Assembly (NCBI GenBank): GCA_030704615.1
Contig: CM060731.1
Location: 8,620,001 to 8,684,000 of the forward strand
DNA from: Takakia lepidozioides
Taxonomy: Eukaryota; Streptophyta; Takakiopsida; Takakiales; Takakiaceae
Direction: 5' to 3'
DNA: 64,000 nucleotides
In this document: positions 1 to 11,231 of the stretch, piece after piece
Layout: each line of letters opens with the position of its first letter
Numbering within the stretch: the first letter of the stretch is position 1
Position numbers and translations under genes: made by a program
Notes under the pieces: model-generated
Seen by the model: only the letters and a program-made list of their open reading frames with translations
What the model was told of the DNA's origin: nothing
Database searches by the model: none

Positions 1-540
1 GCTATCCATTATGTGCTGCAAAAGTACAGATTGGTCATACAAAGCTAGCCTGGCTGTCATCCAGATTGTACAACTAAGCACCGTACAAGAGAGGGGCAGA
101 AGCTGACCTCTTTCTGGGTTAATTCTTCTCGGTTGGTCTGAATTCATCTAGATTATGTAGCTAGCACAGAAGCGAAGAAGTGGCAAATTTGTTGACCAAA
201 ACCTGCAGAATCTATCTCACTGTACAACCGATTTGATCTTCGGGGAGCAGCAGCAGTTGTTGGTCTATTTCTTCGCTGCTCCAATATATTGTCCAGGTGA
301 CTCGATGTGGGCCATTCTGCACTTGCGCTGTCTGAGTCAATACACTTGTCTTGCTGCTCGCTCTAGATAAGCAAATTACTCATAGGGCCCTCGTTCTGAA
401 CAGCACATGGGTAAGCGCATTGATCTTTCGTGTTATGATGCAGGGGCATGCTCTCCGAGGTGGGATTAATCAGAACAGGAAGGTGAAGAGGGACAGGGAG
501 GGGGTTCTGGAAGGCTAAGCTGCAGCATCAACTTGCACTG
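1..540. other. No gene recognised
   Basis: Mixed-composition sequence without a long reading frame, tRNA or clear repeat. The part next to 540 probably belongs to the 3' untranslated tail of the minus-strand LINE that follows; I could not place the element's exact end. Confidence 0.4.
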
Positions 541-559
541 GCCTATTAACCAGGATTAG

Positions 560-2005
560 CCATGCCAGACACAGACCCTGCCTGCAGGGGGGCCTTTCCC
601 TCAGAGAGGGCGTACCTCACGCTGGTGAAGCCACGAGAGAAACAAGAGATTGTACTCATAAGACGTTGTTTGCCGTAGCCTTGTGGCCATTGACCCCGCG
701 CCCAGTTTGAGCGGGAACAAAAGGAACAGAACCTACCTCCGTCAGGGGCTGACGTTGGTAGTAAGACTTACCATCGTATAAGGAATTAATCCGGGTTTTC
801 CAGATATCCTCTACAAAACCCTTCACACAAGCATCAATCTGCTGTGTGTGATTTGCCCAAAAACTAGGCCTCAGGAGGGCCTGGGCTTTTGGCTCAGCCT
901 CGAGACTTTCAAAGTTGGTAAACAGGGGTACAGGCACAATTCCCTTGATAAAATTGAAGAGAGCCTCTCTTTGGTGAGAGAACCCCGGACAGCGTATCAG
1001 AAAATGAATACTGTCTTCAGATTGCCCACAGAACGGACAATTGCACTCTCCCTTTCCTCTCTGCTTCTGTTTGCTGTTCAAAGGTAGGCTTCCTGCCCTG
1101 AGTTTAAATTTCAGTCTAGTGCCGAGAGTGGGTAGACCCTTGAGGTCATCCAAGATGTCCACCCCCATGTCACTGACTGGAAACAAGTTCAGGGAAGTTC
1201 TCTGCTAACTTCATTTTCATCAGACAATCTCATGGCAACAGACATGGCCTCAGACACTACAGCCTCTAAGGCAGATTTATCCAACAGGGTCAAGAATGGC
1301 GGATCCAGATCCAGGTCCTTGAGAATCTTTTCTACTCTCTTCTGCCAGGACTTAGCCTGTTTGACAGGGCGGTCTTGTTTCCAAGATATAGAGTCGATCA
1401 ACTTAGGATATCTGGTGTTGGGCATATGTTGCAGCTGACCCCACCATCTGACCTTGAATTCATCTCGTCGGGAGCTTAAGGATGGAATGCCAAACTCACC
1501 CCGAACAGCCACATTGGCTGTTTTGGAGCATGCTGACATACACTCCTTAAGCACCCCCACTTGAATGGATTCTAGAGACTTAGCCTGGTTGGAGTTATCA
1601 ACCCATACAGCAGATCCGTACTCCAAGGCAGGTCTAATAACGCGACAAAGCATGGTTTTCTTAACCTCAGAGGTGACCCCTCTGCAGTGGAAAAATTTAG
1701 TGAGCCCCAGAGCTTTGCCCTTGCCAGTTTGAACAACTTTCCGGATATGTGCATCCTAACTACAAACGGAGGAAAACTCAACGCCCAGGTAAGTGTAGGA
1801 AGGGAGGACCGGAATCTCTTGGCTACCCCACTGCCACAAGATCACTTCCTCCCTCTCCTCTGTCGTTGAATGCTACCACTGCACATTTGCTGACATCCAG
1901 GAAAAAAACATAAGTGGGTTTCCCTTCTTTTTTCCTTCCCTGAATAATCTGGCTTAGAGTGAAGATATGATCCACACAGCCCCTGTTTCGCCGAAAGCCG
2001 AGAGA
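560..2005 (-). mobile_element. 5'-truncated LINE (family A), 3' half
   Basis: Non-LTR retrotransposon remnant on the minus strand. It covers the end of the reverse transcriptase, the C-terminal region with a CCHC-type finger, and a 3' tail. Two other pieces in the window (34755-35050 and 36280-36400, both +) share its terminal stretch, where the coding strand reads ATGGCCACAAGGCTACGGCA at the end of the reading frame, and a third piece (3990-4085, +) shares an internal segment. The element is therefore a dispersed family. The 5' limit near 2005 is where RT-like coding stops; the 3' limit is approximate. Confidence 0.8.
656..1990 (-). pseudogene. LINE ORF2 C-terminal half, frameshifted, RT internally deleted
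   Basis: Reading on the minus strand, 1990-1900 encodes an RT segment (VDHIFTLSQIIQ, then KPTYVFFLDVSK, the start of RT motif A). This jumps directly to CAVVAFNDRGEGG near 1890-1860, which in intact elements lies after the YADD box, so the RT core is missing. From 1653 the frame runs through the thumb/connection region (RPALEYGSAVWVD) to 1189. After a frameshift it continues to a stop at 656 with a zinc-finger-like CPFCGQ...H...C motif around 1040-980. I see no endonuclease domain. It is a dead copy. Similarity to RT is clear; the clade assignment is open. Confidence 0.8.
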
Positions 2006-2814
2006 AACAAGCCGAGAGAAACAAGAGAAAAGAGAAGAGAGAGAAGGTAAGCTGCGAGAGAGGAGGGAGAAACTAAGGAGGCCAACCACCAGAGGGCCTG
2101 TAGGATACGGTAGAACTTGAACCAAAACCAGCACTGTTTTAGGGGGTGTGGGAGCCAAGGAGCTCACGAGAGAGAGGAAAGAGACTGGTGTGTGCATTTG
2201 TGTCTTAGGGTGCGGAAAACCTCATGTAAAGAATCCGTTTATCCTCATAAGAAATTGCCCTTGCATTCACTCCATACATATATGCATCGTGAAAATGGAG
2301 GAGAGAGACTGAATGAGAAGTTATATACGCTTCGAGACAGTCTGAGCAGAAGTATTACCCGGCGCTGTTCTGGCACTCTCCCCGCCATGCCTTCGTTCCG
2401 TTTTCCTTTGCTTCTTCCTGAATCCGGTCGAGTTGAATCACGACCCCACCAATGTATTGCACAACACAAGCGTCCGACACGGATTCTCTCCTAAGCTGCT
2501 TCTACCAGAATCCACATTACTGTAATCAGGCATACAGCGTGAAACATATCATACTCCCGCTCTCCCCTTCCCTGCCTTGTTTCTCCTGAAACAAAGTAGA
2601 AACGTTGTGACCCAAGCAAATCACACGCCCCTCCCACACTTCCATCTCTCCCCTGTCCGATCCTTCAACGCAGACGCATGCTACAAAGCCCGAATTCACA
2701 GTGAGATGGAGATGGCAAGTCAATGATGTGGCCTTCTGGGACTATTGCAGCACTACGGCGTGGCCGATTACCTTCCGCTTCGCCGCATCATGAACCGCGC
2801 ACGTAGAGACACTT
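2006..2814. other. No gene recognised
   Basis: No frame here shows recognisable protein similarity. The stretch contains purine-rich runs (about 2000-2060) and unremarkable sequence. Confidence 0.4.
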
Positions 2815-2819
2815 AGGGC

Positions 2820-3020
2820 TACAGCCCAGGGGTGGAACCGGAACCGGAACCGGAACCCTAAGCCCCAAACCCGGTTCCCACACATGTGGTCGTAGCTGGA
2901 ACCGCCGGTTCCGGTTCCCACACAATCCTGGATTTCCGGTTCCGGTTCTGCGCAGGCGGGTCCGGTTCCGGTCCGGTTCCACATAACCGGAACCGGAACC
3001 GGCGGTTACCCGGGGCCCAG
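2820..3020. repeat. GGAACC/CCGGTT low-complexity tract
   Basis: Dense short repeats of GGAACC and its complement GGTTCC/CCGGTT, clustered at 2833-2862, 2898-2918, 2933-2985 and 2986-3003, with GGGTAACCG motifs beside them. Six-base periodicity leaves several frames open on both strands, producing spurious Gly/Thr/Arg-rich reading frames. Similar CCGG-core tracts occur at 22230-22430 and 46930-47770. Confidence 0.75.
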
Positions 3021-3989
3021 GCGGGTAACCGCCCAACACTGGTACAAACCTTGCAGCTTACCCACATGTGTGGGGCTGGAAACAAGTAAGTGGCTGCCAC
3101 AGAAGTAGACCCCATATCGGGCCCAAGACACTAAGAGAGGTTCCATATTGAGGGTGGCTGTTACACAAGTAGCTTCCCTCAGCTTTGCATGGAGCGCCTC
3201 TGACTGCTCCTGTTTCATTCGTGTGTGACTCTCTACCTCTAGTGAAGTCTACTGCTGCAGCAACAGCTCATGCTTGTTCAGGTGCAGCCAGTTCATCCGT
3301 TGCAGCACACGCTCCTCAATTGGGTCAGTTGTTGTAAGTGTGGCGGTGTTTTGGAAATCACATGTCCTCTAAGCAGCACCCTTACTTTGGTAGTAGCTGT
3401 TCAGTGTATATGATGCATGGGAAGCCCTCGTGTTGGGTAAGTAACATGTTCCCTTTGATTGTGTGGCTGAACAGTTGGCCCGACCACAAGCATAATCCAA
3501 AGCAGCTTGCAACATACTATCATTGGCCCCATGTATTGCAGCACACCGATTGAATTGATGCCTACATCTGGGATGCCAGTTCTAGTTAGGGCAAGTGCGT
3601 AAACTGCAGACAGGTCGGCATTGAAGATACCATGGTTCCACTGCAAGGTGGGGCTGACGCCCTTATCCTCATTGAAAATTTCATAGAGAAATGTATCGAT
3701 CACAATGCCATGTCTGGCAAGAGGCCCAGTCTTGTTAAGCATATGCTTGATGAGATTGGTGTTGTAGGTTTGGGCATTTGAAGCTGATACTCCAACCTCA
3801 TTAATATCCCCCTGTGTTGGCCACCTTGTCTCACTGATAACAACTATGACATCTGAGTGATTAAGTGCAGCTATGGCAGTGTAGACATGTCTAATGCGTA
3901 ATGCGATGCGTAATGCTTTTATGGCAGCATGTTTGTTCACTTTTATCTAGATTTCATTGATTGCGCAAAGAGATACTTTGATCTTTGGG

Positions 3990-4085
3990 GGCTAATGACA
4001 ACAAATATGCAGTGGTAGCATTCAATGATAGAGGAGAGGGAGGAAGTGATCTTAAGTGGCAGTGGGGTAGCCAAGAGATCCCGGT
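3990..4085 (+). mobile_element. LINE family A internal fragment
   Basis: About 95 bp encoding YAVVAFNDRGEGGSDL on the plus strand, followed by a segment matching 1817-1895 in opposite orientation. It sits at the edge of the DNA interrupting the GH17 pseudogene. Confidence 0.7.
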
Positions 4086-5119
4086 GCCCCCTTTTTGCCA
4101 CTGCATTAGAATTTGGCAGAAAGCAAGTTGGCGGGAGCGCAGATTTTATCTCCACTTCGCTCCACTTACCTTTCATTCTGTTTGCTCTTGCTCGCTCTTC
4201 ATTGTTCTTGCTTCTTTGCAGTGTCTACATCGTCCCTGTTCACTTCGTCATTTGGCAAGTCGCCCTTGCATCACACGGTTAGCATGCGAACGCATTTGTT
4301 GTGGTCATCGTTGTGGGCCAATTTGCCCCATCATCACACGACTACCACTATCCCGCTTCAGAGATCACCACACACTCTCAATGGCACCGCAGCATGGAGC
4401 GCCTTCGGAGGGAGTAGGCAATTCAGTATGCTGCAGAGCAGGCAAAAGCACAGCGAATTAGCCGTCATGCGAAGAGGCTTGTTTATTGTGCTTCACTGGC
4501 TTGGAACCAGCGGCATTCACCAAAGGGAGGCCGTGCCTCAATTTTTCTGCCTATCTGCTTGCAGCAAAAGGCTGGACACCTGTGGGCATCGGTACCCCTA
4601 CCTATATGGCTACGCGGTGTGGTACCACATCACTAAGCTTCCCTGTCCAATTGGGTTCTCCCTGTAGATGAGTTGTAAGAGGATGTCAGTCATGAAGTTT
4701 GTTGTTGCTCTTGTGTGTGAATGCATCATGTAATCTCCTATCCCAGCACTTGCAACTAGATCAGGAATCGGCAGAAATTAGGATGCACTTGGTCGAAGGA
4801 GTAGCATTGGGTGAATCGTTGACATTAAGAGATGTATTTTGTTTCTCTAGCTACTGACTGTTTCCAACTTTGATGCGTACATGTTTCTTCCGCATGTACG
4901 TTGAAGACTGAATCTCTAAAACATTACATATGATGGAGACCACTAAGAGGATCAAATGCATAGGTGAATTTAATGAGAGTCATTGCGCACACAATGTGCC
5001 ATGATTCTGAGTAGGCCAGTGCATTTGCAGATTGCGGTATAGCGAACGCCGCTCGTTTTTGGGTGCCTTGAACTACCCGCTGGGTCTTTTTGTCTACACA
5101 TATTTTGCATCACTGTGAA
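4086..5119. other. Insertion DNA, unassigned, probably LTR-retroelement derived
   Basis: Lies between the two halves of the GH17 pseudogene and ahead of the integrase fragment, on the same strand as the latter. Several interrupted plus-strand frames exist (4113-4667) but none shows a recognisable gag, protease or RT motif. Confidence 0.4.
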
Positions 5120-5124
5120 TGTGA

Positions 5125-5700
5125 ATGACTGGTCGGTGTTTTGCACCAGGGTGCGTATCCACTGAATGCATCGTTTCGTCTGCTCTCAAGCCTTTGTCTT
5201 TCAATTGTGTTGCAAGTCAGGCCCATGGCTTTCGAGAACCTTGCCATTACACAACATCGTGATACGTTGAGGTATGCTACCATACGTGGTGGGGGCTATC
5301 GTCCTGGGGTTCGGAGATTCAACCCTGGTGACTATGTCTATCTGCAGCAGACTGCTCCTACAACCTTGGATGTGACTGCATGACGTGTTATTTTGAGGGT
5401 TCAAGAGGTCTTGCCCTCAGACGTCTTGATCTTGGAGGGTCGGGATGGCATAACTTGGAAGGACCATGTGCGTAATTGTGCGCCATGTCGCCTTCCAAAT
5501 GTCGATGGCAGGATTGACCCAAACCTGGCACTGGTACCTGCAAGTTTGAGGTGGCAATTGGTGTGGGTCTGCTAGAGGGGCAGCCACCATGCTGGTGTGT
5601 GATCGATGCTCTAGAGGTTGGCATATGGGATGCTTGACTCCACCTCTTGAGATGGTTCCTTGGTTATATCCGCATTGCATTGGATAGTGGGAGTAGATAC
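5125..5700 (+). mobile_element. Ty3/gypsy integrase C-terminus fused to a PHD finger, decayed
   Basis: The plus strand reads LNASFRL, then PMAFENLAITQHRDTLRYAT and FNPGDYVYLQQ (the integrase C-terminal barrel), then RVILRVQEVLPSDVLILEG. After a TGA at 5381 the text continues in frame with CAPCRLPNVDGRIDPNL. After a one-base shift it runs into a PHD-type zinc finger from 5562: CGSARG, then LVCDRCSRGWHMGC and ending YPHC. The first finger cysteine has become Trp next to the frameshift. PHD fingers read histone tails, so the fusion suggests chromatin-guided integration in the ancestral element. This copy is inactive. Integrase-tail identity is fairly sure; the PHD call rests on Cys/His spacing. 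Confidence 0.7.
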
Positions 5701-6744
5701 AACCATGGAAGACTAACAAGAAATGCAAGGCCAAGCTACTAGGAGACCTTGAACACACGAGATCCTGGCTCAAGTTCACAGATTGCAAGACGGCGACTAA
5801 CGATGGGGCTACTCTTGTACCCGGCCTCTTGGTCTATAGAGTTTGAGTACAATAGGGACAGTGATAGAGGACTTAGTAAAATGTTTGACCACAAATCCTA
5901 ACGTGGCGGAGGTACAAGGTGGCATATACGACTTTTGCTAGTCACAAATGGCAACCAGGACTGCCCCATTGCATTTTGTAGACATATATGCTAGGACTGG
6001 GCAAATGTTGCAAACTTTAAAGCCGAAATCTGTTGTAGTGACATCATCCAAAATAGCAACAACCATGCTGGTGTGGAGGAACGCAGTGGTTGAATTCACA
6101 TCACCTCGGTTGGGCTCAAATAGTGCATACTGAATGGATATGACGTGTGAGTTATGCTCATAGGCTGTAGAGGGGTATGAATTGAGCATGAAGAGAGACC
6201 CTGTTTCTGACAAGATGTCCAGCATTGGTCGAATTACAGTCGTGGCAAATGTGCTATTGGAGGTGCTCCTGGAGGAAGGGTAGGGACTGCTAAGAGACAC
6301 CACTGCGTAGGGGGTGGACACTTTGGTTTGCCCAACCAAGCCATTGGCCACCAGCCCTGAGTGGATGCAGTTCCTGGTAGGGAGTAGCAGCAGTGCAAGT
6401 GATGAATTACCAGTGGGGACCTCGTTGCCAGCGGCAATAGCAGTGATGTTGCAAGTCGATGCAAAGGGTACAATGTTGTGCTTTACCCATGTTGAGGCGG
6501 ATGCATTGCTCTCGCCCAAGCTCAACACCTTGTCGTTAAGCATCCCCCCTGCTAGCCGGATGTTTGAACCTTGAGAGGCCTACAGAACTATGTCATTTGT
6601 GTCGTAGATGCGCACATACAAAATACCCTGCGTCTTCAGTAGCTGAGCCTTCTGCTGCGGTGCTGGCAGGTTGTTGCCGTTGGTTCCATAGTTTAGTCCT
6701 TGCGCTTGTGTATTTTTGAAGCCATTGCGCTTGCGCCGCACCAT

Positions 6745-7605
6745 CACGTTGCAGCCCTGAGCCACATACTCGGTCTGTCTCGCAGTGCGCCAGGTGTAGT
6801 CTAGCGTGTCGATCTCGGGGCTGTTGTGTGAAATCTTCATGAAAATGGGCTAGGGCAGGAGAACGGCTGCCTGCTCCCAGCTGTGGGCAACGTGAATCTT
6901 GACATAAGGCCAGCATGTTGGATCAAAGTCGTAGTGATGAGAGACCTCATTGCTTTTGGACAATGAGGGAATAACAAGAAACAACGATGCTTGGTTACTC
7001 CAACGCATACAAAGAGCGGAGCTGAGATGATATCTTTTGTCAGGTGGTGGGGCTGGAAAGCCGTGTGTAGGGATTGGGTTTGCCCATACGGAAGAGCTGC
7101 TTAGATCTGGGGGAGCAGCCATGTTGGTCGAGCAAAAGAACTCCAGCAGCAGCGCACAACCGAACCCTTGCACCGTTGGCAGCCAGTACTTGTGGTGTTG
7201 GAGAGCTCCAGCTTCGCACACGCGACAGCAGAGTAGCTCCATGTATCGATAGTGCAGCAGCATGCCGCTCCCGGAATCATTCTGCCCAACGTTGGCGTTG
7301 CTATGCAAAATCTCGAGTAGGGTCGCCTGGGCCCAATGCAGGTGGTAAGCTTACGAGAAGGAGCTTGAAAAGTGCACATAAGGGTAGAGGTAATAGTAGA
7401 CAACATCAGAGCCACTCGGCGGCTGGCTGTTTCTGCCATTGTTGCCTGAAAACTTGAAAGGGGGGACTTGAGGCCGCACTTGGCAAAGTTCCTACATGGG
7501 GTCTCTTTGAAGGTATGGAGATGGCAGAAGGATATGCACTGTGGTTGCAGTTGAAGCAAGTTGGCTGGTGGCCTCCCCGATAAGAGAAAGTACCTTGAAA
7601 ACACA
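6745..7605 (-). pseudogene. Unrecognised protein-like region, interrupted
   Basis: Minus-strand frame from 7308 to 6850, then a TAG, then the same frame to about 6725. The text has a protein-like character (NPIPTHGFPAPP, VSHHYDFDPTCWPYVKIH, VAHSWEQAAVLLP, DYTWRTARQTEYVAQGCNV) and runs directly toward the GH17 start. Further upstream the frame holds VVYYYLYPYVHF with a stop. I do not recognise the family. It may be a separate broken gene joined to the GH17 copy, or an upstream part of a composite pseudogene. Confidence 0.4.
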
Positions 7606-8593
7606 AAGATATGGAACCAAACGAAAGCTATTGTAAGATAGCTTAAACTGAGCCTGGGAAGGATGCTAAGCTTTCTAGGCTAGTGTAGAAGAGCATGGCG
7701 GTGGGACAGTTGCGTAGCAATGGAGTGAGCATCAGTCCCCGCCATGGCGGCAGCCCAAGCTAAAACTTAAGCAGAGGATAAACCGGCGGCATCACTAACG
7801 GGATAAGGAAATATTAACGTAATTGCTTAGAACCCTAAATAATAGTCAAGGTTACATAAAATAGCTAAGGTAAGCGGCGGGAGCGCTTTGCCCAGTAGGA
7901 GATAAGGAAGGACCCTAATGTTCAGATCCAAAAAGGGGAAACATTAACTGATCTATGATATGGGGCTGGTTTGTGCAAACAAGGATGGGGAGAGCAAGGA
8001 CACATACATGCATGTTAGAGACTTCGAGAGAAAGTGCAAGATTGTGAGTGGGACATGGAATGACATGTCAATCAGATCAGGACTGTGGTGAGGATGATCA
8101 CACGAGTAATCTGATCGTGACCAGGGGAAATGGACAGGCTGCAAAGAATGACATGTCACCATGTGAGGTTATGAGAGAGGACAAGATCATGCAAGAAAGA
8201 GGGTACGAGAAATGAGGGCAGAACTGCAAGGCCAATTATGTGTGAGAGAGACTGATTGAGAGAGGGATTCCAGGCATAGCACAGAGAGGACAACAACATT
8301 ACTGATGACTACAAGGAAGGAAGGAGGTCAGAGAGCACCATGTAGTTTCTATCATGAGAGTAGGGGATGTCCTCTTGAAAGAAATGTTGCATCAGGAGTG
8401 TTGTGACCAAAGGATGTCAAATGCTAGGTCCAGTGACTACGAGTGACAGTGAAAACAGGTCAGGAAAAGGCAACTTGGAAACTGAGTGGGCAGAGTCATT
8501 CTCACCATCTCTTCACACAAAGACCCTCCCCCTTCTTCACAAATTTTACAGATTTTACTAAACACAAAGGCTGCCTGGACTCCATACCTTAAC
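7606..8593. other. No gene recognised
   Basis: Purine-rich sequence (many AGAGAG/GGAAGG motifs at 7980-8350) without recognisable coding potential. Confidence 0.4.
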
Positions 8594-8682
8594 CACACAG
8601 TGCTTTAGCTGCTGCCTTTTGTTGACCATCTACCCATGTAGGTTTCTTATAGTTATTGATCCACAGGGAATCACCCCTTCCC
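8594..8682 (+). repeat. Dispersed repeat R2, partial copy
   Basis: Contains TTGACCATCTACCC...TTATTGATCCACAGGGAATC, matching in opposite orientation the two copies inside the PMK intron (44124-44430 and 44676-45085). A different part of the same repeat occurs at 50690-50755. Confidence 0.7.
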
Positions 8683-8689
8683 GCATCAT

Positions 8690-9000
8690 TGCTCATAGGT
8701 CTCCAAAGCGTCCATCCCGCGCCCTTGCTGTGCATATCCTGCAATCATCGCACTCCACGACACCACATCTCCTTCAACCATACTGTCAAACACTCCCTTT
8801 GCATCCTCTATGCACCCACATTTGGCATACATGCAGTCCACCAGGGCAGTGTTCAGAATGACATCGGGTACAATCTCAGATTTGACGATGTCACCATGGA
8901 CCTCTTTGCCCTTTTCCAGAGCTCCCATGCATTGCAAACACAAACAAATGTGATGTGGTTGGGCTTCACCCCTTCGCGCAATATCGCTGAACTCCCCTTT
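8690..9000 (-). pseudogene. PPR protein fragment
   Basis: Minus-strand text with PLS-type pentatricopeptide repeats: GALEKGKEVHGDIVKSEIVPD, then ALVDCMYAKCG, AKGVFDSM, VVSWSAMIAGYAQQGRGMDALE. About two repeats survive, with an extra Cys in the normally LVDMYAKCG motif and loss of homology on both sides. Intact relatives bind organellar RNA. This is a truncated relic that ends against repeat R2. Confidence 0.8.
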
Positions 9001-9029
9001 GTCATGGAGAAACGCACGTACCCCACAGG

Positions 9030-9640
9030 AAATCGTGGCAGAGAGAACCGCGCTTACGCTCATTGTGAAAAATCTCAACCAACTGCATCCACAAGCAGCT
9101 ATCGAGGACACCATGCACTCTATCTTTGGAAAAGACAACATCACGCAAATCTATTTTTGTTCGGTTGTTCCTGAAGAGAATCAAGCACACTGGCATGATC
9201 TTGATTACGTGCAAAAACCCCAGTGTCTACACACAGTGGGTCAACAAACCGCATGTGTTGGTCATCGACCGCTGCATCAACTTCAAGCCACATAACAACA
9301 GTGACTGTTGAACAGTCTGAACGGAGCTGTACCACCGACAAAGGAAATTCTCGACACGCTCCGGGTGGCGAACATCAACCAGGCGCTAGCCAACATGGTG
9401 AACTCAATTGCAATCAAACCAGACTCGGGATCTTCTCGTGGTCACGAAGCTATGATGTCTTAAATAGACAAAAAACTAGTTGCTCATGCCATATCAATAA
9501 GAAATGATATTCGTGGAGAACTTTCTGCAATGGAATCGCACGTGGCCACCACCTTGACAAAGCAACAGGAGGAACACCATGCTTATCTGTTGTCTCTGAA
9601 GGATCGATCACCCAAAATCTTGGAGCGAATCTGGTGAATT
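9030..9640 (+). other. Possible retroelement ORF1 remnant
   Basis: Plus-strand, frame-broken text: TALTLIVKNLNQLHPQAAIED, then VYTQWVNKPHVLVIDRCINF (9205-9290). After a gap it has a coiled-coil-like stretch near 9480-9600 (MESHVATTLTKQQEEHHAYL). The first part resembles a compact nucleic-acid-binding domain and the second a coiled coil, the usual make-up of a LINE ORF1 protein. Its position just upstream of family B fits, but I cannot prove that it belongs to that element. Confidence 0.35.
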
Positions 9641-9802
9641 TCTTTCACCATGCTAACGTGGTGTTGGCCAAGTTACCCCGCCACCAGGCATCACTAAATC
9701 CTCAACTGCAGAGGGTGACGCCAACAACGCACTTGATGCATAGACTGGTCAATACCGCCCGTTAGCTCTGATCGAGCTCCAGCATGCCGACCACCCCACC
9801 CT

Positions 9803-9803
<1 letters not shown>

Positions 9804-9842
<39 letters not shown>

Positions 9843-9847
9843 CCCCC
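9804..9847 (+). repeat. Poly-C homopolymer (36 C, one T, 7 C)
   Basis: Uninterrupted C at 9804-9839, T at 9840, then C at 9841-9847. The run yields a spurious poly-Pro or poly-Gly frame depending on strand. Its exact length is likely to be unreliable in assembly. Confidence 0.95.
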
Positions 9848-11231
9848 GACACGGTGACGGCCACATGGCCATGGCCCAGATCACGGCAGCACCTGATAAT
9901 CAGGGTCAGCAAGCCGGTAGCTTCCCTGTTCTCTCAACCGCGCTCGTCAATCCCGCCAATGTGTAATCACCCTGTGCGATCATGGACCACTGCCGCCAAA
10001 AGACAACTTCGCCCTTATCTGCAGCTACAGTTTAACTGCCAGATACCACTTTCTCTTTTTCTAGTTCTGCTCCTTTCAGTCTGTGTTGTTTGCCCCGCGA
10101 TCTCTCTTACATCAATAAAAAGTTTCAGTCCTCTTTCTACTGATCTACGTGCCTCTACAAACCTGCTAAGCGCCCCCATGGTGGTACGATCCCACAAGAC
10201 TCCTCATTCTGTCCACTCTCATGCTCTGCACATAGCGATGTTACGACAACTTCCATGCCAACGACTGACCTGTACGTCTCTCCACCCACATAGATCCCAT
10301 GCTACACGAAATACTAACACCGCCGTGCCCACACTCTTCACTCACTTCTGTTCGAATCACACCTTCTTGCAGCAATATAAACATTCACCAATAACTACTA
10401 GTCACTGCTCTCTCTCTCTGATCTCCTGGCCAACGAACTCCTACAATCTGCTGCGCCTCTACAAACACCTTGTCCCGCAGCTTACCACCTTCCACAAACA
10501 CCCTGTCCCGCAATTTACCACCTTCATTCACCCGATGGATCACGGACTAGCCCCGTCTCCCAACGCTTCAAAATTCAAAACATGCCACGTCTACCCTGGC
10601 GACGTCTGCGCTTGCATATGCCCTTCTCATCCCCCCATTCGCCATCTCATCCATCCACCGTACCCTCTTTCTGTCCAGCCACCCATATCCATCCACCCAA
10701 ATGATATCTCCTGTACCACTGACACGTGTATATACCGCCTCTATGATACTATACTACCCCTAATATGATGCCCATTATATATTCCGTATACTCTGCCTCC
10801 ATACCACAATAATTACCCCCTAGTCACATCTATATACGTCCCCCATACCACTAGTTACTTGTACCCACTATTCTGGGAGCCCCTTATTAACAGATGGATG
10901 AACGAACTTCATCCAAAACCCCTACCCACAATCCGCATCATCCTCCCCTCTGGGCACCCATATACATCCCCCTTCCCAAGGTATACTCAATATACCCCTC
11001 ATATTCTCTCCACCCATGCAAATTACTCTACCCCGTTCTCTACCCATCAATCCTCTGAATACATAACCCCCGCTCCCTCCACCTACCCTCACACTCTTAC
11101 ACAGTTTTGCCATACCCATCAGCCCCATCTCATTACCCATAGCCCACACGGCCGATACACACTACACCTAGGAAGGTCCAAACACTACCACCATCATCCC
11201 CCCTCCCCCGATAACTCCTACATAGATACCT

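Larger units (their letters stand above)
3310..6740 (-). pseudogene. GH17 beta-1,3-glucanase with CBM43 (X8) domain, broken
   Basis: Plant glucan endo-1,3-beta-glucosidase relic. The mature N-terminus reads GLNYGTNGNNLPAPQQ near 6715-6665 on the minus strand. A TAG follows DTNDIVL (about 6580). The barrel continues to about 5990, including AIAAGNEV with the proton-donor Glu and the family's MLNSYPSTAYEHN region. Coding breaks off after FGFK and resumes at 3885 with VVISETRWPTQGD, the nucleophile-Glu motif (Gly changed to Arg), then FLYEIFNED. After a frameshift a CBM43 domain follows (CAAIHGANDSML, DYACGRANC, then CYLPNT) to about 3375. A TAG then precedes a CDFQNTATL tail. The enzyme would cleave callose in the wall. 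Stops, frameshift and a 2-kb insertion make it a pseudogene. Confidence 0.88.

Noticed and set aside
2742-3115. Several overlapping 65-85 codon frames rich in Gly, Arg, Thr
   Set aside because: All derive from the GGAACC repeat, which has a period divisible by three and so lacks stops in many frames.
9854-10768. 304-codon plus-strand frame upstream of the LINE
   Set aside because: Composition (His, Thr, Pro, Ser) follows the pyrimidine-rich strand bias and no domain is visible; more likely element untranslated DNA.
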